NCBI GenBank assembly: GCA_913049915.1
Contig: CAJWZC010000001.1
Location: 55,271 to 119,270 of the forward strand
DNA from: an uncultured Colwellia sp.
GTDB taxonomy: Bacteria > Pseudomonadota > Gammaproteobacteria > Enterobacterales > Alteromonadaceae
Reading direction: 5' to 3'
DNA: 64,000 nt
Positions within the stretch are counted from its first letter, which is position 1; every line of letters starts with the position of its first letter. The position numbers and the translations under genes were made by a program. Of the stretch, positions 49,909 through 59,036 are shown in pieces. A model generated the notes under the pieces. That model was not told where the DNA came from. It saw only the letters and a program-made list of their open reading frames with translations, and did no database searches.

Positions 49909-51202
49909 GATTTTTACTCCCAGTAAGATTCAATACTAAGTGCTTAAAGTTGTGTGTTAAAAATTTGGGTAAGACTTTTGTTAAGGTTTTAATTAAAATA
50001 GCTATACATAGTGTTTTAACATGTAATAACAACATTTTTGTCATACCATATTTAGTTTTACGCTTTAACAAAGTTTGATAAGCACGATTGAACGCTACCC
50101 ATTGCTGCTTTAAAGAGAATTTTTTTACTATGTGTTTTTCTGCATTCTCAGCAAGACTCTTTCTTAACAGTGGCTTATCAATTAAAGACTTTATTGCCAC
50201 AACCAGTTCATCGGTATTATTAGGAGGAACTAATAGTGCGTGTTTTTTATCGGTATATATTTCATTAATACCTGCAATATTACTGGTGATGACAGGAAGA
50301 TTAGCAATACTTGCTTCGGCCAGCGTTAAGCCAAAAACTTCTTCCGAAGGCACTGAAATAAAACAATCTGCATTGCTTGAATACATTTCAGCAACTTTAT
50401 CGCAAGCTGAAAAAAATTTAACCTTGTTATGTAAATTAAGCTTATTAACCAAATGTATTAATTTAGCCTTTTCACTACCAGAGCCAACAATAGCAAGTTT
50501 TATTTGATAACCTTGTTTTAAGTTATCTATGGCATACAGTAATTGATGCACTAATTTTCTTGGGATTAATGAGCCAATATACAAGATGACAAAATCAGTC
50601 GCTTTTGCTGATAGTTCTTCTCTAATATCTCTAGGCTTAAGGCAAAGCACTCTATTTGGGTCAATACCATTATAGATAACTTCTACTTTCTGATGGCTAA
50701 ATTCATTATTTTTAAATATTCTAGTGACTGATTGGCTGACACCTACGATGCTATCCGCGCCGTGAAACAATAAGGTTAATCTGTCTCTAAACATGTAACG
50801 CGCATGTAAATGCAGTAATAGCGCAGTCCTGGTAAATTTACAAATGGGTACCATCCATTGGCAGGGTGCTCCATTATTACAATGTACTAGACAAATTTTA
50901 TACGTTTTTATTATTTTTTCAGCTTTAAGTAATAGTCGGAAAAACTGTAAAAAATTCCATCTAGGCAAGGTCCAGTAACCTAAGCACACAAAGTCATCGA
51001 CAATAACTTCAACACCTAAATCAGTCGCTTTTTTGGCTAAAACATTACTATTGCACCAAAGTAATGGCGAGTAATTATTTTCTTTAGCTGACTTGAGTAA
51101 ATCTAATAAAACAATTTCGCTACCTCTGATCCAATTATCACCGTAGTGAACATATAAAACCGTTGGCCTAATTTCTCTATCTAGTACGATAGTTTTAGAC
51201 AT
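49901..51202 (-). CDS. Glycosyltransferase family 4 protein
   Basis: About 433 aa with a GT-B fold. The N-terminal region is VLYVHYGDNWIRGSEIVLLDLLK. The GT4 core reads VIYNGIDPNRVLCL, FVILYIGSLIPRKLVHQLLYAI, KVKFFSACDKVAEMYSSNADCFISVPSEEVFGLTLAEASIANLPVITSNIAGINEI. A C-terminal basic and hydrophobic tail (HVKTLCIAILIKTLTKVL) may attach it to the membrane. The ATG at 51202 is preferred over the GTG two codons upstream because GGAG is well spaced. It is part of the minus-strand operon. Confidence 0.9.
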   Translation of the reverse strand: MSKTIVLDREIRPTVLYVHYGDNWIRGSEIVLLDLLKSAKENNYSPLLWCNSNVLAKKATDLGVEVIVDDFVCLGYWTLPRWNFLQFFRLLLKAEKIIKTYKICLVHCNNGAPCQWMVPICKFTRTALLLHLHARYMFRDRLTLLFHGADSIVGVSQSVTRIFKNNEFSHQKVEVIYNGIDPNRVLCLKPRDIREELSAKATDFVILYIGSLIPRKLVHQLLYAIDNLKQGYQIKLAIVGSGSEKAKLIHLVNKLNLHNKVKFFSACDKVAEMYSSNADCFISVPSEEVFGLTLAEASIANLPVITSNIAGINEIYTDKKHALLVPPNNTDELVVAIKSLIDKPLLRKSLAENAEKHIVKKFSLKQQWVAFNRAYQTLLKRKTKYGMTKMLLLHVKTLCIAILIKTLTKVLPKFLTHNFKHLVLNLTGSKNHD

Positions 51203-51230
51203 ATTCACTACTCCTGTTACTGGCTATAGT

Positions 51231-52607
51231 TTATGGTCGTTTTGAATTGACGTTTATTATTGAGTTGTTTTTAGATGTTAAATAACGGTTTAACGCTATT
51301 ACTAAAGCGACTTGTAAGTAAATTGCCCAGATAAAGCCTTGGGTTAAAAATGTGCCAGAAACAATAAAACCAATAATACCAGCTGGGGCTGCATTAAGCG
51401 CAACACGTATACCTGGGGTGTGGTGTTCATCATTGGCTGTTTTCAACATTTTTAAAGACATCAATAAAGTACTGACAATCAAAGACACGAATAATATAAG
51501 ACCAACGAAACCAGATTCAGCCAACACACCAAACCAAGTAGAATGAACGGCATGATTTAATCCATCCCAGTGAGGGCTATAGTAAAAATAATTATAATAA
51601 AAATTATTAATACCAACACCTAATATAGGATTATCTAGTGCCATATTCCATGCTGCTTCCCATGCATACAAACGGCCCATTGCTGATTCATCTATACCTG
51701 ATTCTGCAGCGCCTCCAGAAGATCGTTCACTAATACCTGCCACGATAAATAAAATAATTACCAAAATTATACTACCTGAAAATAGTAAAATTTTAGAGCG
51801 TATGCGTTTATAGGCAAATAGGCTTACTACCGCTAAAAATCCTAATAAACCACCACGGCTTTGAGTAGCCAATATCGCATAAAGTAGAATACTAAAAGTA
51901 GTAAAGCTAAAAAATCGTTCGAACTTAGAAAGAGATTTTTCTAGAAAAGAGGCTATAGCGAACGCCATGGGATACAAAAGTACCAGCGCTAAATCATTGG
52001 GATCGCCAAGTAAAGATCCTATGCTTCGACCTATAGTGACCCGAGTTCCTTCAACTAAACCAATATTATTAAACTTGTTATACAAGGCAACTAAGCCAAC
52101 ACAAGCACCAGCAAAGATAAATACTCTACTTGTGGTAATAAAGTGGATTTCTTTACGCATCATCCAAGCAACAATAAAGGTAATTAATATAATTTTGCTA
52201 TACGTTCCTGACCAAGACTTTACTGCTACGGCGACATTGGTAGCAAAAGGTATCGCAATAGTCACCACAATAAAAAATAGTAATAAATAGGTAAATTGTC
52301 GACACCAGTAAGGCTGGAGATTTTTACTGATGGTAGCGCGTAAACAAACGACAAATATTGCTGCTAACGCTAATAACAAAGGTAATTTTAACGGCTCTAA
52401 AAACGGAAATACTTCATGGATACGGAAAAAAGAAAAAACGACGAATGCTAAGACTATATAAAATGAGAAATTAACTATTCCCCAAAGCGCAAAGGGAAAC
52501 AATCCTATAACAATGAGAATAAATGGATGAGGGAAAAAGCATAACGCTAATGTCGTTAGCGTTAATACCACCACCATACTTACTATTACTAAAGGAGAAT
52601 AAGTCAT
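51231..52607 (-). CDS. O-antigen ligase/polymerase family membrane protein (Wzy/WaaL-like)
   Basis: A 458-aa inner-membrane protein with about 10-12 hydrophobic spans. The large periplasmic loop contains GRLYAWEAAWNMALDNPILGVGINNFYYNYFYYSPHWDGLNHAVHSTWFGVLAESG, the Wzy_C (O-antigen ligase) signature with the conserved H...H pair. It would polymerise or ligate undecaprenyl-linked repeats on the periplasmic side. The flippase gene ends 3 bp upstream, so the two are co-translated. Confidence 0.9.
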   Translation of the reverse strand: MTYSPLVIVSMVVVLTLTTLALCFFPHPFILIVIGLFPFALWGIVNFSFYIVLAFVVFSFFRIHEVFPFLEPLKLPLLLALAAIFVVCLRATISKNLQPYWCRQFTYLLLFFIVVTIAIPFATNVAVAVKSWSGTYSKIILITFIVAWMMRKEIHFITTSRVFIFAGACVGLVALYNKFNNIGLVEGTRVTIGRSIGSLLGDPNDLALVLLYPMAFAIASFLEKSLSKFERFFSFTTFSILLYAILATQSRGGLLGFLAVVSLFAYKRIRSKILLFSGSIILVIILFIVAGISERSSGGAAESGIDESAMGRLYAWEAAWNMALDNPILGVGINNFYYNYFYYSPHWDGLNHAVHSTWFGVLAESGFVGLILFVSLIVSTLLMSLKMLKTANDEHHTPGIRVALNAAPAGIIGFIVSGTFLTQGFIWAIYLQVALVIALNRYLTSKNNSIINVNSKRP

Positions 52608-52609
52608 GT

Positions 52610-53920
52610 TTAGCTCACTTGTCCAAACCAGGTGGCGACAACAGCAGCGCCAATTGCTGGATATAAATAACTAAATTTGTACGGCAGGTAGATCTTTTTT
52701 TGACTGAAATAAAAGAAAAGTCCAAACCGGATAATACCGGCAACTATCAGCGCTATTAGTGCACCATCGATCATAAATAATGGTACCAACAGTATTAGTA
52801 ATAACCCACCAATGGTACTGGCTACTAAATTAATATTCATTTGTACTTTTGAGCTTTTTTCTATAAAACAACCTAAGTTTAATAGATCAGACAGCATCTT
52901 TAATAAGGTAAAAAGTAATAACCAAGGTAAAATACTAATAGCGCCGTGGTAAGCGATAGGTGTTAAATAATGAATGAGTAGCGGCCCTAGTAAGCCTAAA
53001 CCACCACATATAAGTACTGATATGATGGCGCCAACCATAGCAAAGTGTGCGTTAATGCTTTTGCCATCATGTTCTTTAAGCACAGAAAACCGTTTAGGAA
53101 ACCACCATAAGGTGAAAGGTTGAATAAGTAGGGTAGGGACTAAGGCAAACTTGATTGCGATAGCATAGGCAGCAATTTGGGTAGTACCAAAATAGTCAGT
53201 GAGTAACCATCTGTCCATGCCTGATAAAGTAAATGTCGCTGCACCCCCTATAAATATTGGACCTGCATAAGTGATTATGCTTTTAAGATTTTTTAGCGAA
53301 AAGCTAATTTTTGTTTCTTTTAATTGAATGATACATAAAATAATTGCAACAATAACTGAGGATATAGCGCCTGCAGCTAAAATACTGGTGATTCCCCAGC
53401 CATTGATCAACCAGTAAAAAGTGAGCGAAACTTGCAGTACTACCTTTAGTATCGAAATGGTGAAGAATAATCCAGCTCGTTCAGTAATTCGTAACCAGGC
53501 TAATGGGATATTAATTAGTCCCCCTACAGACAATGCTACGCCAAGTAAATAAAGCTCATTTTCTGTGATATCTCCCGGTAAGAAAGGCAATAACTCTTTA
53601 GAATAAAAATGGAAAAATCCATAAGAAATAAGGGCTATTACACCCGCTACTAATAAACATTCAGCGGCATGACGTTGCTTTTTTTCAATACCATCAGCTA
53701 AACCGACAAACCGATATAGTGCTTCGACTAAACCAAATCCTAAGACGATAGAAACAATATTAGAAAATACTACTAACAGCTCCAATCTACCGTAATCTGA
53801 TGGCATTAAGTAGCTGGTATAAATAGGCAGCATCACTAAAGAAATACCTTTCATTAGGAAAATACTAAGGCCATAAAGTGCCGATTGGTTTAATAGGTTT
53901 TTATATCGACTATTTAGCAT
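52610..53920 (-). CDS. Oligosaccharide flippase (Wzx-like, MOP superfamily)
   Basis: A 436-aa polytopic membrane protein with about 12 spans. It begins YKNLLNQSALYGLSIFLMKGISLVMLPIYTSYLMPSDYGRLELLVV, the N-terminal pattern of polysaccharide transporters of the Polysacc_synt/MOP superfamily. It likely moves lipid-linked repeat units across the inner membrane for the neighbouring polymerase. It overlaps the first GT gene by 11 bp. Confidence 0.9.
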   Translation of the reverse strand: MLNSRYKNLLNQSALYGLSIFLMKGISLVMLPIYTSYLMPSDYGRLELLVVFSNIVSIVLGFGLVEALYRFVGLADGIEKKQRHAAECLLVAGVIALISYGFFHFYSKELLPFLPGDITENELYLLGVALSVGGLINIPLAWLRITERAGLFFTISILKVVLQVSLTFYWLINGWGITSILAAGAISSVIVAIILCIIQLKETKISFSLKNLKSIITYAGPIFIGGAATFTLSGMDRWLLTDYFGTTQIAAYAIAIKFALVPTLLIQPFTLWWFPKRFSVLKEHDGKSINAHFAMVGAIISVLICGGLGLLGPLLIHYLTPIAYHGAISILPWLLLFTLLKMLSDLLNLGCFIEKSSKVQMNINLVASTIGGLLLILLVPLFMIDGALIALIVAGIIRFGLFFYFSQKKIYLPYKFSYLYPAIGAAVVATWFGQVS

Positions 53921-54950
53921 GAGAGGCTTCTATTAACGCTTTACTGTAAACATTAAAAATTTTAGGTATAACTGCATTAGTTGAAAAATTATTTTTAATA
54001 TACGAATACGAAAATGAAGTTATTTTTCTTCGTTGTTTAGCGGTTAACCTTTGTCCTATTTTGATTGACTCTAGAAAAGCTGCTTCATTATAGGGTGCTA
54101 TCAACCAGCCATTTACGTTATTTATTACTACTGAGGCAATGCCACCAATATCAAAACTGATAACAGGGATCCCCCTTACAAGCGCTTCAATAGCAACCAG
54201 TGGTAAGCCTTCTTCTCGACTGGTAATACATAACAAGCTTATTTTTGACCAGTGGGAGTTCATTGACTTAACATGCCCCTCTAGAGTCACGTTACTCGTT
54301 GCAGCAGTACTGATATCTTCTAACATAGGACCACTGCCGTATATTGAAAAATCGTACTCGGGTAACTGCTTAGCTAAGCGGATAAATACATCAGGACCCT
54401 TTTCATAACTTAAGCGACCAACAAAAGCGACTTGTGTTGCTGGTGCGGTTGTTTTAAATAACTTGGTAGGTAATACAACAAAATTTTCAATAACATCTGC
54501 GGATAAATTAGCCGATTGTTTAATTTGTTCAGAGACACAAATACAAGGGAATGAATGTGCCGTTATGCGATCAATCCAAGCATATAATCTCAACTTAATA
54601 TTACCTTTCTCACCAGAATGAAAGGTAGAAACGACCGATTTTTTTGCTAACTTACAAGTGAGCCGTCCTATAATTCCTGCTTTATAACCATGGGTGTGAA
54701 CAAGATGAATATTCGATTCTTTTAGTAAGGTAAAGAGTGCGGTAAGACTACCATCTAATTTTATCAGTATTGAGCGAAGGAATTCTTCGGACTCAAAAAC
54801 TGGATGTTCACCATAGTTGTTTAATAATATAATTTGTACGATATGTCCTGATGAATGAAGGCCTTTGGCAAGGTTAGCAACATGAGTTTCAATACCGCCA
54901 TAATCTTTACTATCAATCAGTAAAGCTATGTTTATATCTTTAGTTGTCAT
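53910..54950 (-). CDS. Glycosyltransferase family 4 protein, first gene of the cluster
   Basis: A 346-aa GT4 enzyme. It has IALLIDSKDYGGIETHVANLAKGLHSSG at the acceptor side, HTHGYKAGIIGRLTCKLAKKSVVSTFHSG, and the donor-site region VAFVGRLSYEKGPDVFIRLAKQLPEYDFSIYGSGP...LLCITSREEGLPLVAIEALVRGIPVISFDIGG. It is the first minus-strand gene of the cluster. A tandem repeat and a sigma-54-like promoter lie about 60-90 bp upstream. The ribosome site is weak (AGGTTTATTATG). Confidence 0.9.
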   Translation of the reverse strand: MTTKDINIALLIDSKDYGGIETHVANLAKGLHSSGHIVQIILLNNYGEHPVFESEEFLRSILIKLDGSLTALFTLLKESNIHLVHTHGYKAGIIGRLTCKLAKKSVVSTFHSGEKGNIKLRLYAWIDRITAHSFPCICVSEQIKQSANLSADVIENFVVLPTKLFKTTAPATQVAFVGRLSYEKGPDVFIRLAKQLPEYDFSIYGSGPMLEDISTAATSNVTLEGHVKSMNSHWSKISLLCITSREEGLPLVAIEALVRGIPVISFDIGGIASVVINNVNGWLIAPYNEAAFLESIKIGQRLTAKQRRKITSFSYSYIKNNFSTNAVIPKIFNVYSKALIEASHAK

Positions 54951-55005
54951 AATAAACCTATTTTAAAATAAGGAGGATTAAGCTATCACTCAATTGTTAT
55001 ACGTT

Positions 55006-55035
55006 GATAATGCATAAAATGATAATGCATAAAAT
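55006..55035. repeat. Tandem 15-bp direct repeat upstream of the EPS cluster
   Basis: GATAATGCATAAAAT occurs twice without spacing (55006-55020, 55021-55035). The right-hand copy overlaps the -12 part of the sigma-54-like promoter. Confidence 0.85.
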
Positions 55036-55041
55036 AGGCCA
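55026..55041 (-). promoter_or_regulatory. Candidate sigma-54 promoter of the polysaccharide cluster
   Basis: The minus strand reads TGGCCTATTTTATGCA. It has TGGC at -24 and TGCA at -12 with canonical spacing; four of the twelve defined positions differ from TGGCACG-N4-TTGCW. It would start transcription about 65 bp before the first GT gene. The rest of 54951-55283 holds no gene. Confidence 0.5.
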
Positions 55042-55283
55042 GTTGAAATAAAGGCTTTAATAGCGCTTAAAGGGCCATTTTATCTAAGTTTCATATTTTA
55101 TATTCGCAAATTGCATAAAACACTCTAGCTTTGCAAAGAACATTAGCAATAAGAGATAATTGACTATACCTGTGTTTATTTAAAGTATATTCTGAGGCAT
55201 TTATCTTGATTAGTGACGAGTATATATTTTTGAACTAAGATTTAAAGATAAGAGACTAAGTTATTGTGGTGGTTTGATAAAGT

Positions 55284-55475
55284 ATGGAGATAAAACATTT
55301 CATACCCTTAGCACTGATGTTTATATTGGGGATAATATCAAGTATTATTTGGCTATTATTGAAACAAATTCACTCGACTTGGTGGCTAGAAAATTCTTTA
55401 TCAACACCCTTTACAGTCTTAATTATTCACAATGTATTGATGCTGACACTGATTCACATTGTTTCATCTATTTAA
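55284..55475 (+). CDS. Small two-span membrane protein (doubtful)
   Basis: A 63-aa hydrophobic ORF starting MEIKHFIPLALMFILGIISS, with two probable membrane spans (PLALMFILGIISSIIWLLL and FTVLIIHNVLMLTLIHIVSS). There is no clear ribosome site. It lies just upstream of the EEP pseudogene on the same strand and may be that gene's detached N-terminal membrane region. An overlapping 74-aa ORF in another frame is less credible. Confidence 0.35.
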   Translation: MEIKHFIPLALMFILGIISSIIWLLLKQIHSTWWLENSLSTPFTVLIIHNVLMLTLIHIVSSI

Positions 55476-55623
55476 TGTGTAGGTTACTTTTTCATTAACT
55501 TTATTTTAGCCGTTTTGTTAAATAACAACACTAGCTTTAATAATGTAGTCCCTTAAATGACAAAACCTGTATTAATCCCGTTAGTTTTTTATCAATTCAA
55601 TATAAAAATATACCCATAATAAA

Positions 55624-56244
55624 GATGGGCTCGATGAATTTATAGAATACCTTATCGTAGGACAATATCATTTAATTACCTTACAAGGCGTCAGTCAGCA
55701 ATCAAAAAAATATAATATTAAAAAATTAAGTCCTTATTATCCCTATTTTATTCGAGGTGAAAATAAACATAAGGATGTTGTAAGTGATCAGCTATTATTT
55801 AGTAAATATGCATTTACTAAGATTAAATATTATAAAAAGAGCGTTGGCTCATTTTTAATATCGAGTGTATGGCAAATGCCTTCTAGTGAAATAAGTTTAT
55901 ACTCATTACATCCGCCATCACCACGTAATAAAAATCTGTGGCAAACCAGAAATAAAACCTTATACCAATTAAAGCATGCACTTAAATATTCATCAGTAAG
56001 TAAATCAATAGTCATAGGAGATTTAAATCTTTCAAAGCATTCAGGGCGAATAAATATATTAAAATAAAAGATGAATACAACGTTTGTCAATTCATGGCCA
56101 AAAAATAGTTATGCGTTACCTATTATAGGGTTGGCGATTGATCATTTTTGGATATCAAAATCGGCGGTTATTTGCTCTAGACAACGTATTAAAAATTCAA
56201 CTGGTCAGATCATTATGCAATCAAAACAGGTAGACTTTAAATAA
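55624..56244 (+). pseudogene. Endonuclease/exonuclease/phosphatase-family gene, broken
   Basis: An open frame without start reads DGLDEFIEYLIVGQYHLITLQGVSQQ (the Glu of LQE is replaced by Gly), then LLFSKYAFTKIKYYK, SLHPPSPRNK and IVIGDLNLSKHSGR. The GDLN motif is the metal-binding part of the EEP fold. The frame stops at 56068. A second frame then continues FVNSWPKNSYALPIIGLAIDHFWISKS to 56244, with the IDH motif intact but the final SDH motif reduced to TGQ. The loss of a start, one frameshift and two active-site changes show decay. Confidence 0.75.
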
Positions 56245-56511
56245 TAATTATATCTACAGATCTATTTAAGGATCAGTAAAGTTAATTGATAAATGTCATT
56301 AGTTAATCTTTATAGTGTTACAAATAAGTAAATTTGAACAAGTGTAACTTTGACATGTCTAGTGTTGAATTTATGGCGCTTATTGCTAAATTTGTGCTGT
56401 TTAATACCTAATAATTAATAAAACCTAATTGACTCTATTGTTATCACTGGTTATTTTATTATTTATTATTTAAAATGACTTTAATAGATCGTTATATCCC
56501 TAAGGAAAATT

Positions 56512-56844
56512 ATGAACAGTGTTAAGAATCGTAGATTACGTAAAAAACTATATTTAGATGAATTTGCTATGCTAGGTTTTGAATTTTCATGTACATTAAA
56601 TGCAAAAGATTCAAATGACTTTGATTCATTATTAAGTCAATTGGTAGAGTTTGTTGAAAGCCGTGAACTTTCTATGGGAGGAGGTGGAGACAATACGCTT
56701 TTTAGCGCATTTATCTGTTCAGATCATCGTTATAAATCAGTAACTGATGAAGATCGAGCTGCTATTACAGCTTGGCTTGATGAGAACACAGCCATTGACA
56801 ATGTTATTATAGGCGAATTGATTGACGCAAATTACGGTATATAA
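56512..56844 (+). CDS. YggL-family 50S ribosome-binding protein (copy 2)
   Basis: A 110-aa YggL/DUF469 protein: NRRLRKKLYLDEFAMLGFEF, the GGGG patch MGGGGDNTLFSAF and C-terminal GELIDANYGI. It is the same length as copy 1 at 33.9 kb and shares its key motifs, but the acidic middle differs. The ribosome site TAAGGAAAATT is good. It is flanked by decayed genes, yet its own frame is clean, which argues that it is still used. Confidence 0.9.
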   Translation: MNSVKNRRLRKKLYLDEFAMLGFEFSCTLNAKDSNDFDSLLSQLVEFVESRELSMGGGGDNTLFSAFICSDHRYKSVTDEDRAAITAWLDENTAIDNVIIGELIDANYGI

Positions 56845-56910
56845 TAATGGATAGTGGTGTCAAACAAACACCAGTAGTGAATGTCATCATTATTAAGAAA
56901 AAATTAATGA

Positions 56911-56946
56911 GTTAACGAGATACTTAAACGTAGTATCCCGTTAACT
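56911..56946. terminator. Hairpin after yggL copy 2
   Basis: GTTAACGAGATACT and AGTATCCCGTTAAC form a stem with a two-base internal mismatch and a loop of about six bases. No T-run is present. It also overlaps the 3' end of a doubtful minus-strand ORF. Confidence 0.45.
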
Positions 56947-57138
56947 AGCGTTATGACATAAGCAATACCAAAAACTAGAGTATTCACCATGAATACTCTG
57001 CAGGGGTTGTACGGCACTGGTTAAGAAAGACAAGTGTTCGTATGCTTTTGGCATAACTTGGATAAAATAGTATTCTGCGGTTTTAATCATTTCCCCCCAA
57101 GATAATTCCTGTTGATATAACCTGAATGCATTAATCAT
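56941..57138 (-). CDS. Doubtful 65-aa ORF
   Basis: MINAFRLYQQELSWGEMIKT...EYSSFWYCLCHNAS, with composition plausible for a real protein (Trp, Tyr, Cys) but no recognised family and no clear ribosome site. It may be a fragment of a larger decayed gene. The following 57139-57408 holds only short minus-strand coding-like text (TSLKTIATAMVSLASYILVDYIEL) near 57215-57310. Confidence 0.3.
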   Translation of the reverse strand: MINAFRLYQQELSWGEMIKTAEYYFIQVMPKAYEHLSFLTSAVQPLQSIHGEYSSFWYCLCHNAS

Positions 57139-57408
57139 TACAAAGACGTTAGATCAATTTCATCAATATTAACTTGCTATCACGGCAATATTTTTAGTCA
57201 CTTCTGCTTAAAGCTCTATGTAGTCAACCAATATATAAGAAGCTAATGAAACCATAGCTGTAGCAATTGTTTTTAATGACGTTCTAGGGCTGGTCTTGCC
57301 TAGGTAATTAAGTTACCACCGCATTAAAACTCTAAGAATTAGCCGTATTGCTTTAGATTTTTATAAGCACAACTTATAATAAGAACAGTGTTTTCTTGAC
57401 GTGACTGA

Positions 57409-57630
57409 AGGCTTATAGTGACTGGCATTTATGCCAGTATCATCACACTTGTTGGTATGAGTAGTATTTTTTTATTTGTGGCGCCACGAAAACCATCTCT
57501 ATGATTTGTTGTGTGGTTTGTCACAGATGGGCTTTTTTTAGCTGCCATAGCAAATGGTGTTATTGACTGGTTTTGGATCTATGGGAATAACAGTATAGGA
57601 TTCTATCACACTGAAAAATATGTAAATTAG
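57409..57630 (+). pseudogene. Small membrane protein remnant with in-frame TGA
   Basis: One frame reads VTGIYASIITLVGMSSIFLF, then VAPRKPSL, a TGA at 57502-57504, then FVVWFVTDGLFLAAIANGVI and DWFWIYGNNSIGFYH to a TAG. The text is hydrophobic and protein-like on both sides of the stop. The family is not recognised. It could be translated from an internal ATG (57457), but the TGA would end it after 15 codons. The gap 57631-57903 shows no gene. Confidence 0.35.
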
Positions 57631-57903
57631 TTTTTATATATTAGTTTACAGTGTATGATAATTAATTTTATACGAGTGACTTTGTGGTATGAAAATAGCT
57701 TGTATAAGCCTGTGACTGAATAAACCACCTAACCATATTTTTTGGTTAATATAGCTTTATGTGTTCGAGTGGGGTAGCGATATCGTATTGATCGGTATAC
57801 TTAGGTTAAGATATGTACCGTTGATATTATGAAGAGCGCAATCTATGGTAAAATACCGTATTATAAAGGCTTCAATCTTGAAGTTATCTAGAGGAGAGTA
57901 CAA

Positions 57904-58050
57904 GTGGCTAAGCAAAATTACAGTTTTGAAAAACGTCAGAAAGAAATAGCAAAAAAGAAAAAAAAGGAAGATAAGCGTTTGAAAAAATCAGCTGTAGAGG
58001 AAAGTCCGTCGCAGGAAGTTGACCCTATAGCTGAAACAGATGCAGAATAA
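57904..58050 (+). CDS. Small basic lysine-rich protein
   Basis: A 48-aa protein too short for the ORF track: VAKQNYSFEKRQKEIAKKKK, then KEDKRLKKSAVEES and an acidic tail DPIAETDAE. The (M)ARQNYSFEKRQKELAKKKKKEEKR pattern recurs as a small conserved protein in gammaproteobacteria, function unknown. The start is GTG with GAGGAGAG upstream. Its stop codon is immediately followed by an attC-like site on the same strand, which is unusual for a core gene. Confidence 0.75.
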   Translation: MAKQNYSFEKRQKEIAKKKKKEDKRLKKSAVEESPSQEVDPIAETDAE

Positions 58051-58166
58051 CTAACAATAGGCGAGATAAAATACCTTAATCAGTAAGGACAAAAAAATAG
58101 TTGGCTGCATTTGCTTCCTCAACAAATTTAGTCAACTCAAACCTCCCCATTAGTAGGGCGTTAGCT
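58049..58166 (+). repeat. Isolated attC-like site F on the plus strand
   Basis: Left core AACTAACAATAGGCG starts at the stop codon of the 48-aa gene. Stem arms ATAGTTGGCTG and AGTCAACT enclose CATTTGCTTCCTCAACAAATTT. The right end is CATTAGTAGGGCGTTAGCT. The left core AACTAAC and right core GTTAGCT are complementary at six of seven positions. The wording parallels sites D and E at 14.5-15.7 kb, but it lies more than 40 kb away on the other strand. Confidence 0.65.
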
Positions 58167-58239
58167 GCTAGCCAAAATGTCATCAGAATGCATAATATTT
58201 ATGAGCATTTATGAACTTAAATTTTGAGCTTAGGATTTT

Positions 58240-58793
58240 TTGAATAACACTAAGGTAGTTGCCATTAGTGGTGTGTCAGGTGCAGGTAAAACCACCCTAG
58301 TGAAGCAATTAGCTCAAGAATTTAGTTGTCCTTTTTTACTTTTTGATGATCATACCGATAAAGAAACCTATCCTCAGAACATGAAATATTGGTTCGAGAG
58401 TGGGACAAGTTTTTCTCTAATTAAAACACCAAAATTTGTTTATTTATTAGAGAAATTACTTAATAAAAATAGCAGTGTTTATTTTTTATTGAGGAGCCTT
58501 TTGGTAAAGAACGCGATGTTATGTCTACCTAATCGATTATGTTATTTTGTTAGACCAACCGTTAGAATTATGTTTAAGTCGTATTATAAAAAGATATATT
58601 GATCACCCACATTCAGATTCTATTGCTAGTTACTTAAATAAATACGATGATCACTTGAGAGAAATTTATATATGCAGCAAATAAAGTTAGGAATAACTGT
58701 AATTTAAACATTAAACAAGTGACTTCAATAAAAATCACAAGTAATATAATTAATAGCTGGTTGAAAAATAAACAAAAAAGGGGGCTTAAGTAG
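58240..58793 (+). pseudogene. P-loop nucleoside/shikimate-kinase-like gene, frameshifted
   Basis: It begins NNTKVVAISGVSGAGKTTLVKQLAQEF with a good Walker A motif (GVSGAGKT), then FDDHTDKETYPQN. The ORF-track protein ends at 58602 in the wrong frame. The coding text moves to another frame, EEPFGKERDVMST with a stop, and then to VILLDQPLELCLSRIIKRYI...DDHLREIYICSK, ending near SNIINSWLKNKQKRGLK at 58793. At least two frameshifts and one stop are therefore present. The start codon is TTG, perhaps a decayed ATG. It lies 74 bp after the attC-like site, in the position of a cassette gene. Confidence 0.75.
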
Positions 58794-59036
58794 ATTAACT
58801 CTCGATTAATAGTTTTTATAAAAGTAGCATTATTTATCTTACTGGTTCTAGCATAAAACAGTTATATGAATCTATCCAGCCAAAATCTAATGGTCATGAG
58901 TGCAGAAACCAACCGCCGATGAATATGACGATGCATGTAGTATTAAACAAAATCATATGAACAATATAAAAAAGAGCCGAGGCTATTAACAAATAACCTT
59001 AACTGTAAACGAGCAATATGACTGAAGGAGAATATA

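Noticed and set aside
44854-54950. A complete capsule/EPS export locus
   Set aside because: No wza, wzb, wzc or ABC exporter genes are present in the window, so only synthesis, flipping and polymerisation can be claimed.
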